NCBI GenBank assembly: GCA_963829705.1
Contig: CAWHJN010000001.1
Location: forward strand, 948,380 to 1,012,379
Direction of reading: 5' to 3'
Length of the DNA: 64,000 bases
Source: CAWHJN01 sp963829705
GTDB taxonomy: Bacteria > Bacteroidota > Rhodothermia > Rhodothermales > BA12
The notes beneath the pieces were generated by a model. It made no database searches. It was not told where the DNA came from and worked only from the letters and a program-made list of their open reading frames with translations. Both the position numbers and the translations under genes were made by a program. Below are positions 36,714 through 45,930 of the stretch, piece after piece. Within the stretch, counting starts at the first letter, position 1. The number at the start of each line of letters is the position of its first letter.

Positions 36714-38450
36714 TCATTTCTTCCCTTTCCGCGCCCGCTGTTCTTCTACCACCCGTTTGTGTACGACCTCGTTTTCCTCCCACGGACGGCGGTCGAAGTA
36801 CGAATCGGTCAGCTTTTTGAGCGTGCCCGAGAGCAGGATGAGCGCCAGCACGTTGGGCAGCGTCACGAGCGAGAGGGCCACGTCGCCCAGGTCCCAGATC
36901 GTCGTCACCGCCAGCGTCGCGCCGACGTAGTGCATGATGATGAAGACGATCTTGAACGGGATGATGGCCTTCGGGCCAAAGAGGTAGTTGGCGCAGCGGT
37001 CGCCGTAGTAACTCCACGAAATGGAGGTCGAGATAGCGAAGAGAAAGACGGAGATGAGCACGATATAGCGCCCCGCCCCGCCCATCCCGATGGGCGCGAG
37101 GCCCTGCTCGAAGGCGAGCGTCGTCAAGGGTGCCGAGTTGCGGACGGCGTTGCCATAGAGCGTGCCGACGGGCTCGGCCTCCTGCACTTCGGCCCGGTTG
37201 GAGCGGGCGAAGAGGTTGCCGTTGAAGGGCTGCGTGCGCGCCGCGTCGGTGTAGAGCGTGTCCACGCCCACGCCCAGCCACGCGATGCGTACCGGTCCCT
37301 GGGCCACCCCGTTGTCGTAGCGGATAAGGTCGGGGCGCTCGTCCACCTGATGGAAAATGCCGTCAGCGTCCTCGTCTACGTACGACACGTTAGCGTTGCC
37401 GAGCGGAATCTCCGTCTCCACGCGCGCGGTGAACACGCCCGTCGAGACGATGACGAGGCCCGTGAGCGTGCAGATGATGATGGTGTCGATAAACGGTTCG
37501 AGCAGGGCCACGACGCCCTCGGAAACCGGCTCGTCCGTTTTCGCCGCCGAGTGCGCGATGGGGGCCGATCCCTGGCCCGCTTCGTTCGAGAAAAGGCCGC
37601 GCTGCACGCCGTACTGGAGGGTCAGCAGAAACACGCCGATGCCTGTGCCCGCGACGCCCGCCGTCGGGTTGAAGGCCTCGGTGAAGATCGACAGAAACGC
37701 ACCTGGGACATCGCCGATGTTGATCCCGAGAATGAGGAGCGCGCCGAAAACGTAGATGGCCGCCATGAGCGGTGCGACGATGCTCGTCACCTGCCCGATG
37801 CGCGAGATCCCCCCGATGATGACCACGCCCACCAGCGAGGCCGTGACCAACCCGGTGATCCACGTCTCGACGCCGAAGTTGGCAAACATCTGCGTGGCGA
37901 TGGTATTGGCCTGCACGGCGTTGCCCGTCATGAAGCTCGTCAGCATGAGCATGGCCGCGAAAAAGACCGCCAGCACTTTGGCGATGGAGCCGAGCTTGGG
38001 CCGCAGCCCTTTCTCGATGTAGTACATCGGCCCGCCCGCGACGGAGCCTTCCCACTTTTTGCCGTCCTGATCGGGCTTGATGAGTTCGCGGAAGTGCTGC
38101 GCGAGCGTCACCTCGGAGTATTTCGTCGCCATGCCGAGGATGGCGGTGATCCACATCCAGAAGAGCGCGCCGGGCCCGCCGATGTGGATGGCCATCGCCA
38201 CGCCCGCGATGTTGCCCACGCCCACCGTGGCCGAGAGCGCCGTCGTGAGCGCCTGGAAGTGCGTCACGTCACCCGGCTCGTCGGGATCGTCGTACCGGCC
38301 TGTCGCTACGGCGAAACCGTGCCCGAGCCGCCGGAACTGGATAAAGCCCAGCCGGAGGGTCAGGAAAAGCCCGGTGCCGAGCAGGCCGACGACGAGAATG
38401 GGGGTCATCGGCCCGCTGATGGCATCGATGATGTTCTGGAGGAGTTCCAT
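36714..38450 (-). CDS. Sodium:alanine symporter-family (AlsT/AGCS) amino acid carrier
   Basis: The 578-residue transporter has the AGCS family pattern: LFLTLRLGFIQFRRL, ALTTALSATVGVGNIAGVAMAIHIGGPGALFWMW, EVTLAQHFR, GPMYYIEKGL, FSNEAGQGSAPIAHSAAKT and SISWSYYGDRCANYLFG. It would take up small neutral amino acids with Na+. A hydrophilic insertion of about 95 residues (about 325-420, containing YVDEDADGIFHQVDERPDLI) sits in an extracytoplasmic loop that is short in known members. The C-terminus is basic (EEQRARKGKK). Confidence 0.92.
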   Translation of the reverse strand: MELLQNIIDAISGPMTPILVVGLLGTGLFLTLRLGFIQFRRLGHGFAVATGRYDDPDEPGDVTHFQALTTALSATVGVGNIAGVAMAIHIGGPGALFWMWITAILGMATKYSEVTLAQHFRELIKPDQDGKKWEGSVAGGPMYYIEKGLRPKLGSIAKVLAVFFAAMLMLTSFMTGNAVQANTIATQMFANFGVETWITGLVTASLVGVVIIGGISRIGQVTSIVAPLMAAIYVFGALLILGINIGDVPGAFLSIFTEAFNPTAGVAGTGIGVFLLTLQYGVQRGLFSNEAGQGSAPIAHSAAKTDEPVSEGVVALLEPFIDTIIICTLTGLVIVSTGVFTARVETEIPLGNANVSYVDEDADGIFHQVDERPDLIRYDNGVAQGPVRIAWLGVGVDTLYTDAARTQPFNGNLFARSNRAEVQEAEPVGTLYGNAVRNSAPLTTLAFEQGLAPIGMGGAGRYIVLISVFLFAISTSISWSYYGDRCANYLFGPKAIIPFKIVFIIMHYVGATLAVTTIWDLGDVALSLVTLPNVLALILLSGTLKKLTDSYFDRRPWEENEVVHKRVVEEQRARKGKK

Positions 38451-38452
38451 TG

Positions 38453-38480
38453 GGCGAGGGTGAGGACGAGAGGGAGAGAG
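38453..38480 (-). repeat. Heptad leader of the AlsT gene
   Basis: Coding-strand units such as CTCTCTC and TCCTCAC repeat four times and end 2 nt before the ATG. Confidence 0.6.
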
Positions 38481-38587
38481 CGCGAAGAAAGCGCGCGGCT
38501 TCCGAAGATAAGTCGGAAGTTAAAAAGCAGGGGTTGCCGGGTTTGTCGGGTTGTTTGCCGGTGCGCCTCTACCCTCGTCGTTCGCAC

Positions 38588-38611
38588 GGACGTGACACGG
38601 CACGTCCCTAC
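38588..38611. repeat. REP-like palindrome, copy 2
   Basis: GGACGTGACACGGCACGTCC followed by CTA is the inverted relative of the element at 25198-25221. It is flanked by GGTTTGTCGGG-type and TTCCGCG-type short periodic sequence in the gap between ftsE and the AlsT gene. Confidence 0.5.
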
Positions 38612-38683
38612 GGCGCGCCTTCGGTTTCGGCGTTCGTCTTTCCTCCTCCGTTCCACGTTCCGACTTCCGCGTTTCCCCTTTCC

Positions 38684-39367
<684 letters not shown>

Positions 39368-39376
39368 GCGCGCAAA

Positions 39377-40138
39377 CTACGCCCCCGACGATGCCTTCCG
39401 CAGCACCCAGTGGACGCGCTCGGAATCCGCCGTGGCGGGTTTTTCGTCGAAGCCGTCGTACGCACCTGCGAGGGTGAAGCCGTCCGGGATGAGCAGCTTG
39501 ATCTCCTCCATCTCGTAGGCGCGCTGCACGTGCTCCTCGTGAAACGCCGTGCCCTCGATGTCGATGTCGAACGTCGTCGTGTGGAGGCGCGTGGCGCGGT
39601 CGTACGCGCTCGTGCGTTTGTAGACGAAGCCCTCGGCCTCGCCCTCGTCCTGGAAATACTCCTCGTTGTTTTCCGAGTTGGCGGGCGTGGACTGGTCGAA
39701 GACGAACAGCCCGCCGGGCGCCAGCGCGGCACAGGCCCGCTCCATCAGCCGCCGCACGTCGGACGGGTCGAGGAGGTAGTTGAGGCCATCGTAGACGAGC
39801 AGGACGACATCGACGGGGCGGTCGGTGGTGAAGCTGGTGAAGTCGGCGACGGAGAACGTCACGTCGGCGCCGTAGAGCTCGGCTTTGGCCTCGGCCACGC
39901 GGATCATCGCCGCCGAGCCGTCGGTGCCGTGGTAGCGGTACGGTCCGAGCGGCTGGAGGTCGAGCGCGAGCGAGCCCGTGCCGCAGCCGAGTTCGAGGAT
40001 GGATTTGGCCTCTGGGTGGTGGTGTTCGATAAGCGTGTGCGCGTACGACGCCCACATCTCGTAATCGACGTATTCCATCACCACGTCGTAGCCCGCGGCG
40101 AGGGCGTCGTAGGCGGGGACGTTATTAGGAGGGTTCAT
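39377..40138 (-). CDS. Class I SAM-dependent methyltransferase
   Basis: The 253-residue protein has the SAM-binding glycine loop SILELGCGTGSLALDL, the acidic residue in YHGTDGSAAMIRVAEAK, VADFTSFTTDRPVDVVLLVYDGLNYLLDP and a C-terminal beta-rich part. The substrate is unknown. Its ATG lies 14 nt inside the end of pdxA, so it is translationally linked to it. Confidence 0.87.
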   Translation of the reverse strand: MNPPNNVPAYDALAAGYDVVMEYVDYEMWASYAHTLIEHHHPEAKSILELGCGTGSLALDLQPLGPYRYHGTDGSAAMIRVAEAKAELYGADVTFSVADFTSFTTDRPVDVVLLVYDGLNYLLDPSDVRRLMERACAALAPGGLFVFDQSTPANSENNEEYFQDEGEAEGFVYKRTSAYDRATRLHTTTFDIDIEGTAFHEEHVQRAYEMEEIKLLIPDGFTLAGAYDGFDEKPATADSERVHWVLRKASSGA

Positions 40139-41204
40139 GGGCAACGGTGGCCGCGCGGCGGCGCGCAATGTCAATGGCGAGAAACAGGGCGCTCCGCATC
40201 GAGCCGGGCGAGGCTTTGCCCTGCCCCGCGATGCCGAAGGCCGTGCCGTGGTCGGGCGAGGTGCGGACGATGGGCAGGCCCGCGGTGAAATTGACGCCCT
40301 GCTCGAACGTGATGGTCTTGAACGGCACCAGCCCCTGGTCGTGGTACATGGCCAGCACGGCGTCGTAGACCCGGTACGCGCCGATGGCAAAAAAACCATC
40401 GGCGGGAAACGGTCCGAAGGTCAGGATGCCCTCGTCGCAGGCCGCTTTGATGGCAGGGATGATGCTGTCGATCTCCTCGCGCCCGAGCACGCCGCCGTCC
40501 CCCGCGTGCGGGTTGAGGCCGAGCACGGCGATCTTGGGCCGCTCGATGCCGAAGTCTGCGCGCAGCGACCGCGCCATCGTGCGGAGCCGCGCGAGGATGG
40601 ATTCGAGTGTGACGCCTTTGGGCACGTCCCAGATGGGCATGTGGCCCGTCACGAGGCCCACGCGCAGGTCGTCGGCCACCATCATCATCGTGTGATCCGC
40701 CGCGCCCACGCGGTCGGCGATGAACTCGGTGTGGCCGGGCACTTTGTAACCGGCCATCGAAATGGCTTCTTTCGAGATAGGGGCCGTTACGACGGCCCCC
40801 GCCTGCCCTTCCCTGCACAGATCGACGGCTACCTCGACGGCGCGCATCGCCAGCCGCCCGCCTGTCTCGGTGATCTGGCCCCACTCCACGTCCACGGTTT
40901 CGCCGGGCAGCGTGTCGAGGACGGGCAGCACATCCGCACCCACCTCGGCCCCGGCGTCCGCGACGCCTTCGATGCGGAGTGCGTTCCAGCCCAGCTTCTC
41001 GGCGTGCTGCTGCACGACCGACAGCGACCCGACCACGAGCGGCTGGAAATACTGCCGCATCCGGGCATCCGACAGGCTTTTCAGCACGACCTCCGGCCCT
41101 ACGCCGTTCGGATCACCAAGTGTGATAGCAATTCGCGGAGCGGACGAGTGTCGGGTGTCGAGTGTCGGGTGTCGAGTGCTGGACGAGGCGACGGAATCGG
41201 TCAT
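40125..41204 (-). CDS. pdxA: 4-hydroxythreonine-4-phosphate dehydrogenase
   Basis: PdxA oxidises 4-phosphohydroxy-threonine in DXP-dependent pyridoxal 5'-phosphate synthesis. The 359-residue protein shows RIAITLGDPNGVGPEVVLKSL, PISKEAISMAGYKVPGHTEFIAD with metal and substrate residues, LGLNPHAGDGGVLGREE and AMYHDQGLVPFKTITFEQGVNFTAGLPIVRTSPDHGTAFGIAG. The N-terminal 23 residues before the conserved part contain a translated heptamer array, giving a low-complexity STRHPTLDTRHSS segment. Several PLP enzymes in the window depend on its product. Confidence 0.94.
   Translation of the reverse strand: MTDSVASSSTRHPTLDTRHSSAPRIAITLGDPNGVGPEVVLKSLSDARMRQYFQPLVVGSLSVVQQHAEKLGWNALRIEGVADAGAEVGADVLPVLDTLPGETVDVEWGQITETGGRLAMRAVEVAVDLCREGQAGAVVTAPISKEAISMAGYKVPGHTEFIADRVGAADHTMMMVADDLRVGLVTGHMPIWDVPKGVTLESILARLRTMARSLRADFGIERPKIAVLGLNPHAGDGGVLGREEIDSIIPAIKAACDEGILTFGPFPADGFFAIGAYRVYDAVLAMYHDQGLVPFKTITFEQGVNFTAGLPIVRTSPDHGTAFGIAGQGKASPGSMRSALFLAIDIARRRAATVAHEPS
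41143..41177 (-). repeat. Heptamer array inside the 5' end of pdxA
   Basis: Five near-perfect plus-strand copies of GTCGRGT (alternating GTCGGGT and GTCGAGT, the first GACGAGT) lie 27 nt downstream of the annotated ATG. They sit just before the conserved coding region. Confidence 0.85.
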
Positions 41205-41324
41205 GGGTTTGCCTGCTGGCGCGCTGTTTTCTTAGAGGCGATATAGCGCAGCACCCGCACTGCAAGCGCCCGCGTCCGCTGTTGTCCGATTGGCATGACG
41301 ATCCATTCTCAACTCGACACGCTC

Positions 41325-42824
41325 TTATTTCTTCTTCTTGGGCTGCGCGTAGTCGCGGAGGAATTCGAAGAGCAGGCGCACGCCGAAGCCCGTCGCGCCT
41401 TTGGGACGGTAGGGTTTGGCGCTGTCGATGAACGCCGGACCGGCGATGTCCACGTGGATCCACGGGTAGGAGACGAAGTGCTCCAGGAACTTGCCCGCTG
41501 TGATGGAGCCGCCCTCGCGCCCGCCGACGTTTTTCATGTCGGCCACGTCGCTGTCGAGTTGCTTGGCGTAGTGCGCGAACATGGGCAGGCGGTGGACGAG
41601 GTCGCCCGAGCGGCGGCCCGCTTTCTCGATGGCGTCGAGGCGCTCGTCGGCCCCGTCGGTTTCGTTCGTCATCACGGCCCCCACCTCGCTGCCAAGCGCG
41701 ATCACCTGCGCGCCCGTGAGCGTGGCGATGTCGATGGCGAGGTCGGGGTTGTAGGTCTTGGCGTACGAGAGCGCGTCAGCGAGCACGAGGCGGCCCTCGG
41801 CGTCGGTGTTGAGCACCTCGACGGTTTTGCCGTTGTGCATCGTGATGACGTCGCCGGGGACGTAAGCGTTTTCGCCAGGCCGGTTGTCGGTGGCAGGGAT
41901 GAAGCCGACGACGTAGATGGGCACTTCGAGCCGGGCGAGGGCTTCGAAGGTGCCCACAACCGCCGCCGCGCCGCTCATGTCGGCCTTCATGTGGTCCATC
42001 GAGTCTTTCGTCGGCTTGAGCGACAGGCCGCCCGTATCGAAGACGATGCCCTTGCCGATGAGGGCCACGGGCCGCTCGTTGATGGCGTTGTCGGGGCGGT
42101 ATTCGAGCACGGTAAACGTCGGCGGCTCCATCGAGCCGAGGTTGACGGCCAAGAGCCCACCCATCTTCTCCTCCTCGATCACGCTCTTGTCCCACACCGA
42201 CACTTCGAAGCCGTGCTTTTTGCCCAGCTTCTCGATTTCTCGGGCCAGCAGCGTCGGCGTCTTCTCGTTGGGCGAGCGGTTGACGAGGTCGCGCGCCGTC
42301 GAGACGGCCTCGGCGAGGATGCGCCCGCGCTCGGCTCCGCGCCGCCCCACCCGGTCCTGCGAGGCGCTGTGGAGCACCAGGCGCTCGGCTCCCTTGTAGA
42401 GTTCGGGTTCAGTCTTGTAACGCGTGAAGCGGTACGAGGCCAGCATGAACCCTTCCACGAACGCCTGCCCGATGGTGTCGGCGTCGACGTCGATGTCGGG
42501 CAGCGTGAAGGCGACGGTGTCGGCCTTGAAGTCTCGGGCGTCGTCGGCGGCGTGGGCGGCGGCCTGCCGCAGGCTCTCCGCGTCGATCTTCTCCGGGTCG
42601 CCCAGCCCGACGAGCAGGAAGCGCCGCGCGCGGGCCTTGTCGGCGTAAACGAGCAGTGTCTTGTTGGCCTCGCCGCTGAAATCATCGACGGCCTTGCGGA
42701 ACGCCTCGCCGAGCGTGGTGGCCATCTCGCCGAGGGCACCGGAAGCCAGGTTCTTGGGCAACGAGACGACGACGAGATCTACGTCGAGATCGTGCAGGTC
42801 GAGCGAGGTGACGGAGACTTTCAT
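41325..42824 (-). CDS. pepA: Leucyl aminopeptidase (M17 family)
   Basis: The 499-residue M17 cytosol aminopeptidase has the dinuclear metal site: LIGKGIVFDTGGLSLKPTKDSMDHMKADMSGAAAV, the conserved NTDAEGRLVLADAL and ATLTGAQVIALG. It removes N-terminal residues from peptides and can bind DNA in some species. The C-terminal KKKK tail is unusual. Upstream, AGCAGGTGGTTG occurs twice (22 nt apart) directly before the ATG, a less regular relative of the heptad leaders. Confidence 0.94.
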   Translation of the reverse strand: MKVSVTSLDLHDLDVDLVVVSLPKNLASGALGEMATTLGEAFRKAVDDFSGEANKTLLVYADKARARRFLLVGLGDPEKIDAESLRQAAAHAADDARDFKADTVAFTLPDIDVDADTIGQAFVEGFMLASYRFTRYKTEPELYKGAERLVLHSASQDRVGRRGAERGRILAEAVSTARDLVNRSPNEKTPTLLAREIEKLGKKHGFEVSVWDKSVIEEEKMGGLLAVNLGSMEPPTFTVLEYRPDNAINERPVALIGKGIVFDTGGLSLKPTKDSMDHMKADMSGAAAVVGTFEALARLEVPIYVVGFIPATDNRPGENAYVPGDVITMHNGKTVEVLNTDAEGRLVLADALSYAKTYNPDLAIDIATLTGAQVIALGSEVGAVMTNETDGADERLDAIEKAGRRSGDLVHRLPMFAHYAKQLDSDVADMKNVGGREGGSITAGKFLEHFVSYPWIHVDIAGPAFIDSAKPYRPKGATGFGVRLLFEFLRDYAQPKKKK

Positions 42825-42926
42825 ACAGGGGAGCAGGTGGTTGGTAGTAGGGTAGCAGGTGGTTGATTGCTGACGAAGAGGTCGGTTGTAGGAATCCTAC
42901 CACCCCCACGGCCAGCAACCCACTTC

Positions 42927-43985
42927 TTACGAAGCGTGGAATTTGCCGCGCAGCAGCGTGAGGTAATCCGTGTCGGCGTCGTCGAGGGCGGCGTTTTCCG
43001 GGCCGTCGAGGTCGAGGTAGCGCGGCGCGGCGTCCATCACGTCGCGGATGAGCGGTTCGAGCGGGCGTTGCGCGAATGCGCCGGAGGCGTTGCGGTGGCC
43101 GCCGCCGCCGAAGGCCCGCGCCCACTCGTGAACGTAGGTGTCGGCCTTCGAGCGGAAGCTCATCTTGACGCCGCTGGAGATTTCGAGGAAGAGCACAGCG
43201 GCCTTCACGCCTTCGATGGAGAGCGCGTAGGAGACGAAGCCCTCCATCTCGTCCGACGACGCGCCGAGTTCGCGCATCATCCGCAGCGTGACGGTCATGT
43301 AGCACACCTGCCCATCGTGGACGAGCGTGAGCGTGTCGAGAGCGCGCGCCAACAGCCGGAGGCTCGTCAGGCTGCGCGAGTCGTAGAGTGCCGTGTGGAT
43401 GGGCGCGGGCGAAAGGTCGCCGCGCTCGAGGATATCGGCCACGATGCGGTGGACGTGCGGCGTGACGCTGCTGAAGCGGAACGAGCCGGTGTCCGTCATG
43501 ATGGCCGTGTAGAGCGCCTCGCCCAGCGGGGCGTCGATGAGCGCGGCATCGTGCGCGGCGATGAGGTCGTATACCATCTCGCCCGTCGAGGAGGCCGTAT
43601 CCTGCACCAGGGCGTGGTCGAACCACGTCTCGGGCTTGGTGTGGTGGTCGATGAGGAACGTAGTAGCGCGGCTGGCCTGAAGCGGCCCCTTGACATTGCC
43701 CACCCGGTCGATGCCGTTGGTGTCCACCATCACGAACGCCGTCGCCGCGTCGATCTTCTCGCGCTGCGCTACGGAACCGTCGAACACCAGGATGTCGTCG
43801 GCACCGGGGAGCCAGGCGAGGTTGTCGGGCGCGGGGTCGCTGTTGACGAGGACGACGGTTTTGCCCAGCTTCCGCAGAAAGCGCCCCAGCGCCAACTGTG
43901 AGCCGATGGCGTCGCCATCGGGGCGTATGTGCGTGGTGATCGCGTAGGAGTCGTGCGCCAGGAGCCGCGCGAGAAAATCGGACAT
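42927..43985 (-). CDS. DHH-DHHA1 phosphoesterase (NrnA-like oligoribonuclease/pAp phosphatase)
   Basis: The 352-residue protein begins with SYAITTHIRPDGDAIGSQLAL (DHH motif I variant), has FVMVDTNGIDRVG, the DHH signature FLIDHHTKP and the C-terminal DHHA1 glycine loop FGGGGHRNASGA. NrnA-type enzymes degrade short RNA oligonucleotides and dephosphorylate 3'-phosphoadenosine 5'-phosphate. It stands alone on the minus strand, 102 nt upstream of pepA. Confidence 0.92.
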   Translation of the reverse strand: MSDFLARLLAHDSYAITTHIRPDGDAIGSQLALGRFLRKLGKTVVLVNSDPAPDNLAWLPGADDILVFDGSVAQREKIDAATAFVMVDTNGIDRVGNVKGPLQASRATTFLIDHHTKPETWFDHALVQDTASSTGEMVYDLIAAHDAALIDAPLGEALYTAIMTDTGSFRFSSVTPHVHRIVADILERGDLSPAPIHTALYDSRSLTSLRLLARALDTLTLVHDGQVCYMTVTLRMMRELGASSDEMEGFVSYALSIEGVKAAVLFLEISSGVKMSFRSKADTYVHEWARAFGGGGHRNASGAFAQRPLEPLIRDVMDAAPRYLDLDGPENAALDDADTDYLTLLRGKFHAS

Positions 43986-44209
43986 ACCGTGAGGGTTACC
44001 AAGAGTCGCCGTTGAACGACCCCACGGAGTTCATTGTTCGGCGGTCAAACGGGGAAGACCTCGGCAAGGCGACGTCCGCGCCCCGGCACGGCGGGGCTAA
44101 ACGCCCTCCCGCGCGTACCAGCTGACGCGCCGAAGTACTCCATGCGCGCTGACCGCTCCTCACGCTTCACGACGCCTCTCTAAAACTTCCAGGGTTCTGG
44201 CTTTCTGCC

Positions 44210-44240
44210 TTTGCTTTGGCGCAAAGGGCTTGTTTATTTG
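44210..44240 (+). promoter_or_regulatory. Bacteroidota-type promoter upstream of the PEGA gene
   Basis: TTTG (44210-44213) and TTTATTTG (44233-44240) are separated by 19 nt, matching the -33/-7 pattern (TTTG and TAnnTTTG) of the primary sigma factor of Bacteroidota. The ATG at 44264 lies 23 nt after the -7 box. Confidence 0.5.
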
Positions 44241-44263
44241 GGACATCCCCCCCTGCTACGTCG

Positions 44264-45343
44264 ATGTTGTCTCGCCCCCCACCCTCGTGGTCGCACCTGC
44301 CGGAAGAGCCGCTCGCGCCGGTGCCCGAGCCGCCGCTGTATATGCGCCCGGTGTTCTGGCTGCGGATGCACGGCTTCAAGATCGTGCTCGTGGTGACGAT
44401 GGGGATCGTGGTGTTCGTTTTCCGGGAGTTCGCCCGGCTGAGTGAAGCCTCCGATGCCGCCGCGCAGGCGCGCGTCGAGCGCAGCCAGGCGGCGGTGGCG
44501 GGCGGTGCGTACGCCTCGCTGTCGGTGACGACGGTGCCGGGCGACGCCGACGTGTACCTCGACGGCGACTTTATCGGGCGGACGCCGCTACGCCGGGTGA
44601 GGGTGGCTCCGGGCACGTACCGGCTGTCGGTGCAGAAGGCAGAGCACCTGGCGCTCGACAGCACCATCGAGGCGCGCGCCGAGGCGTTGATCTCCCTCAG
44701 CCTCCCGCTCGGGCAGGCTCCGACGGAGCGCGCCCAGAAGCTGCCGCAGGTGGCCGAAACCCGGCCGCGTGCCACGCCGCGCGCCTCCGCCGACGATCCC
44801 CCGGACACCCGCAACGAGGCGGCGGTGCCCACGCCGGTATCCCCGGCGCCTGCCGAGGCCACGCAGCGCCCAGACGAAACCCCCGTCACCGTCACTACGG
44901 GGCGGCTGCGGCTGCACTCCACGCCAACCGGGGCCGAGGTGTGGCTCAAAGAGCGCCGCGTGGGCACGACGCCGATGACGCTTGACTTGGAGCCGGGCGA
45001 GTACGTGGCCACGTTCAAGAAGGAAGGCTACGAATCGCCCACGACGCTCTTCACCGTCGTGGGCGGCCAGACGCGCGTGATCGAGCCCCGGCTCAACGCG
45101 CTGCGCGGCACCGTGCGTGTGCTGGCCAAGCCGTGGGGCACCATCTACCTCGACGGCGAACTCGTGCAGGACGCCACCAACGTCCGGTTCAGCAAGACGG
45201 TGGTGCCGGGCCCCGTGCGGATCACCGTCGTCCATCCCTTGCTCGGACGGTGGGAGAAGGTCGCCATCGTGGAGCCGGGTGGCACCGTGTCGTTCGTCGT
45301 AGATTTCAACGCGCAAAACGATTCGGCCGACGGCGATTCGTAA
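44264..45343 (+). CDS. PEGA-domain membrane protein
   Basis: The 359-residue protein has a short proline-rich cytoplasmic N-terminus, one transmembrane helix (IVLVVTMGIVVFVF, about 35-50) and extracytoplasmic PEGA repeats: LSVTTVPGDADVYLDGDFIGRTPLRRVRVAPGTYRL, LRLHSTPTGAEVWLKERRVGTTPMTLDLEPGEYVATFKKEGY and a third degenerate VRVLAKPWGTIYLDGELVQD. A Pro/Thr linker separates repeats one and two. PEGA domains bind or scaffold surface structures; the ligand is unknown. It is followed 74 nt later by a small exported protein gene. Confidence 0.82.
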   Translation: MLSRPPPSWSHLPEEPLAPVPEPPLYMRPVFWLRMHGFKIVLVVTMGIVVFVFREFARLSEASDAAAQARVERSQAAVAGGAYASLSVTTVPGDADVYLDGDFIGRTPLRRVRVAPGTYRLSVQKAEHLALDSTIEARAEALISLSLPLGQAPTERAQKLPQVAETRPRATPRASADDPPDTRNEAAVPTPVSPAPAEATQRPDETPVTVTTGRLRLHSTPTGAEVWLKERRVGTTPMTLDLEPGEYVATFKKEGYESPTTLFTVVGGQTRVIEPRLNALRGTVRVLAKPWGTIYLDGELVQDATNVRFSKTVVPGPVRITVVHPLLGRWEKVAIVEPGGTVSFVVDFNAQNDSADGDS

Positions 45344-45417
45344 CCGTGCGCCGCTGCCCGGTCTGTCGTCCCGTCCCGCCGAGCGGGCTTTCCCGTCTGC
45401 ATCTGTCCCCTGCCGCC

Positions 45418-45924
45418 ATGCGTGCTCCTTCGCTCTTTTCGCTCCGGCGCGGGCTCCTTCTCTGCCTGCTCGGGCTGTGCGCGGCATCGCTGCACGCGCA
45501 GCAGCCCGCGCCATGCGACAGCCTTTACACGCAGGCGGAATCGGCGTTTTTCGACAGCCGGTTCGACGAGACGATCCGGCTGTTGAGCCCGTGCGTGGAG
45601 CCGCCCAACGCCCCGGCGTCGGTGGAGACGTACCGGCTGCTCGGCATGGCGTACATGAACCAGGGCGATGCCTTCGGCGCGCGGCAGACCCTCCGCAGCC
45701 TGCTGCTCGCCGCGCCCGGCTACGAGCCGGATCCCGTGCAGGACCCGCCCTCGTACACCGTACTGGTGCTCATCATCCGCGACCAGTTGCAGCAGCAGGA
45801 TCAGCTTCCGGCATCGAGCGAGGTGGCCGAGCGTGCCGCGCCGAACCGTCGGCGGGGCACGTGGCTGGGCATCGGCGCAGGCCTCGTCGTCGTCGGGCTG
45901 ATCGCCATCTTCGCGGGCGGGTGA
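45418..45924 (+). CDS. Small exported TPR-like protein with C-terminal membrane anchor
   Basis: The 168-residue product has a signal peptide (LLLCLLGLCAASLHAQQ), a TPR-like helical region (LYTQAESAFFDSRFDETIRLLSPCVE, YRLLGMAYMNQGDAFGARQTLRSLLLAAPGYEP) and a C-terminal hydrophobic helix (WLGIGAGLVVVGLIAIFAGG). Two Cys residues could form a disulfide. It probably forms an envelope module with the upstream PEGA gene and converges with the OmpA gene, 6 nt apart. Confidence 0.7.
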   Translation: MRAPSLFSLRRGLLLCLLGLCAASLHAQQPAPCDSLYTQAESAFFDSRFDETIRLLSPCVEPPNAPASVETYRLLGMAYMNQGDAFGARQTLRSLLLAAPGYEPDPVQDPPSYTVLVLIIRDQLQQQDQLPASSEVAERAAPNRRRGTWLGIGAGLVVVGLIAIFAGG

Positions 45925-45930
45925 GGCGCG

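Noticed and set aside
44167..45018. Minus-strand ORF over the PEGA gene
   Set aside because: Ser/Arg/Gly-rich product without motifs, whereas the plus strand encodes recognisable PEGA repeats with a promoter.
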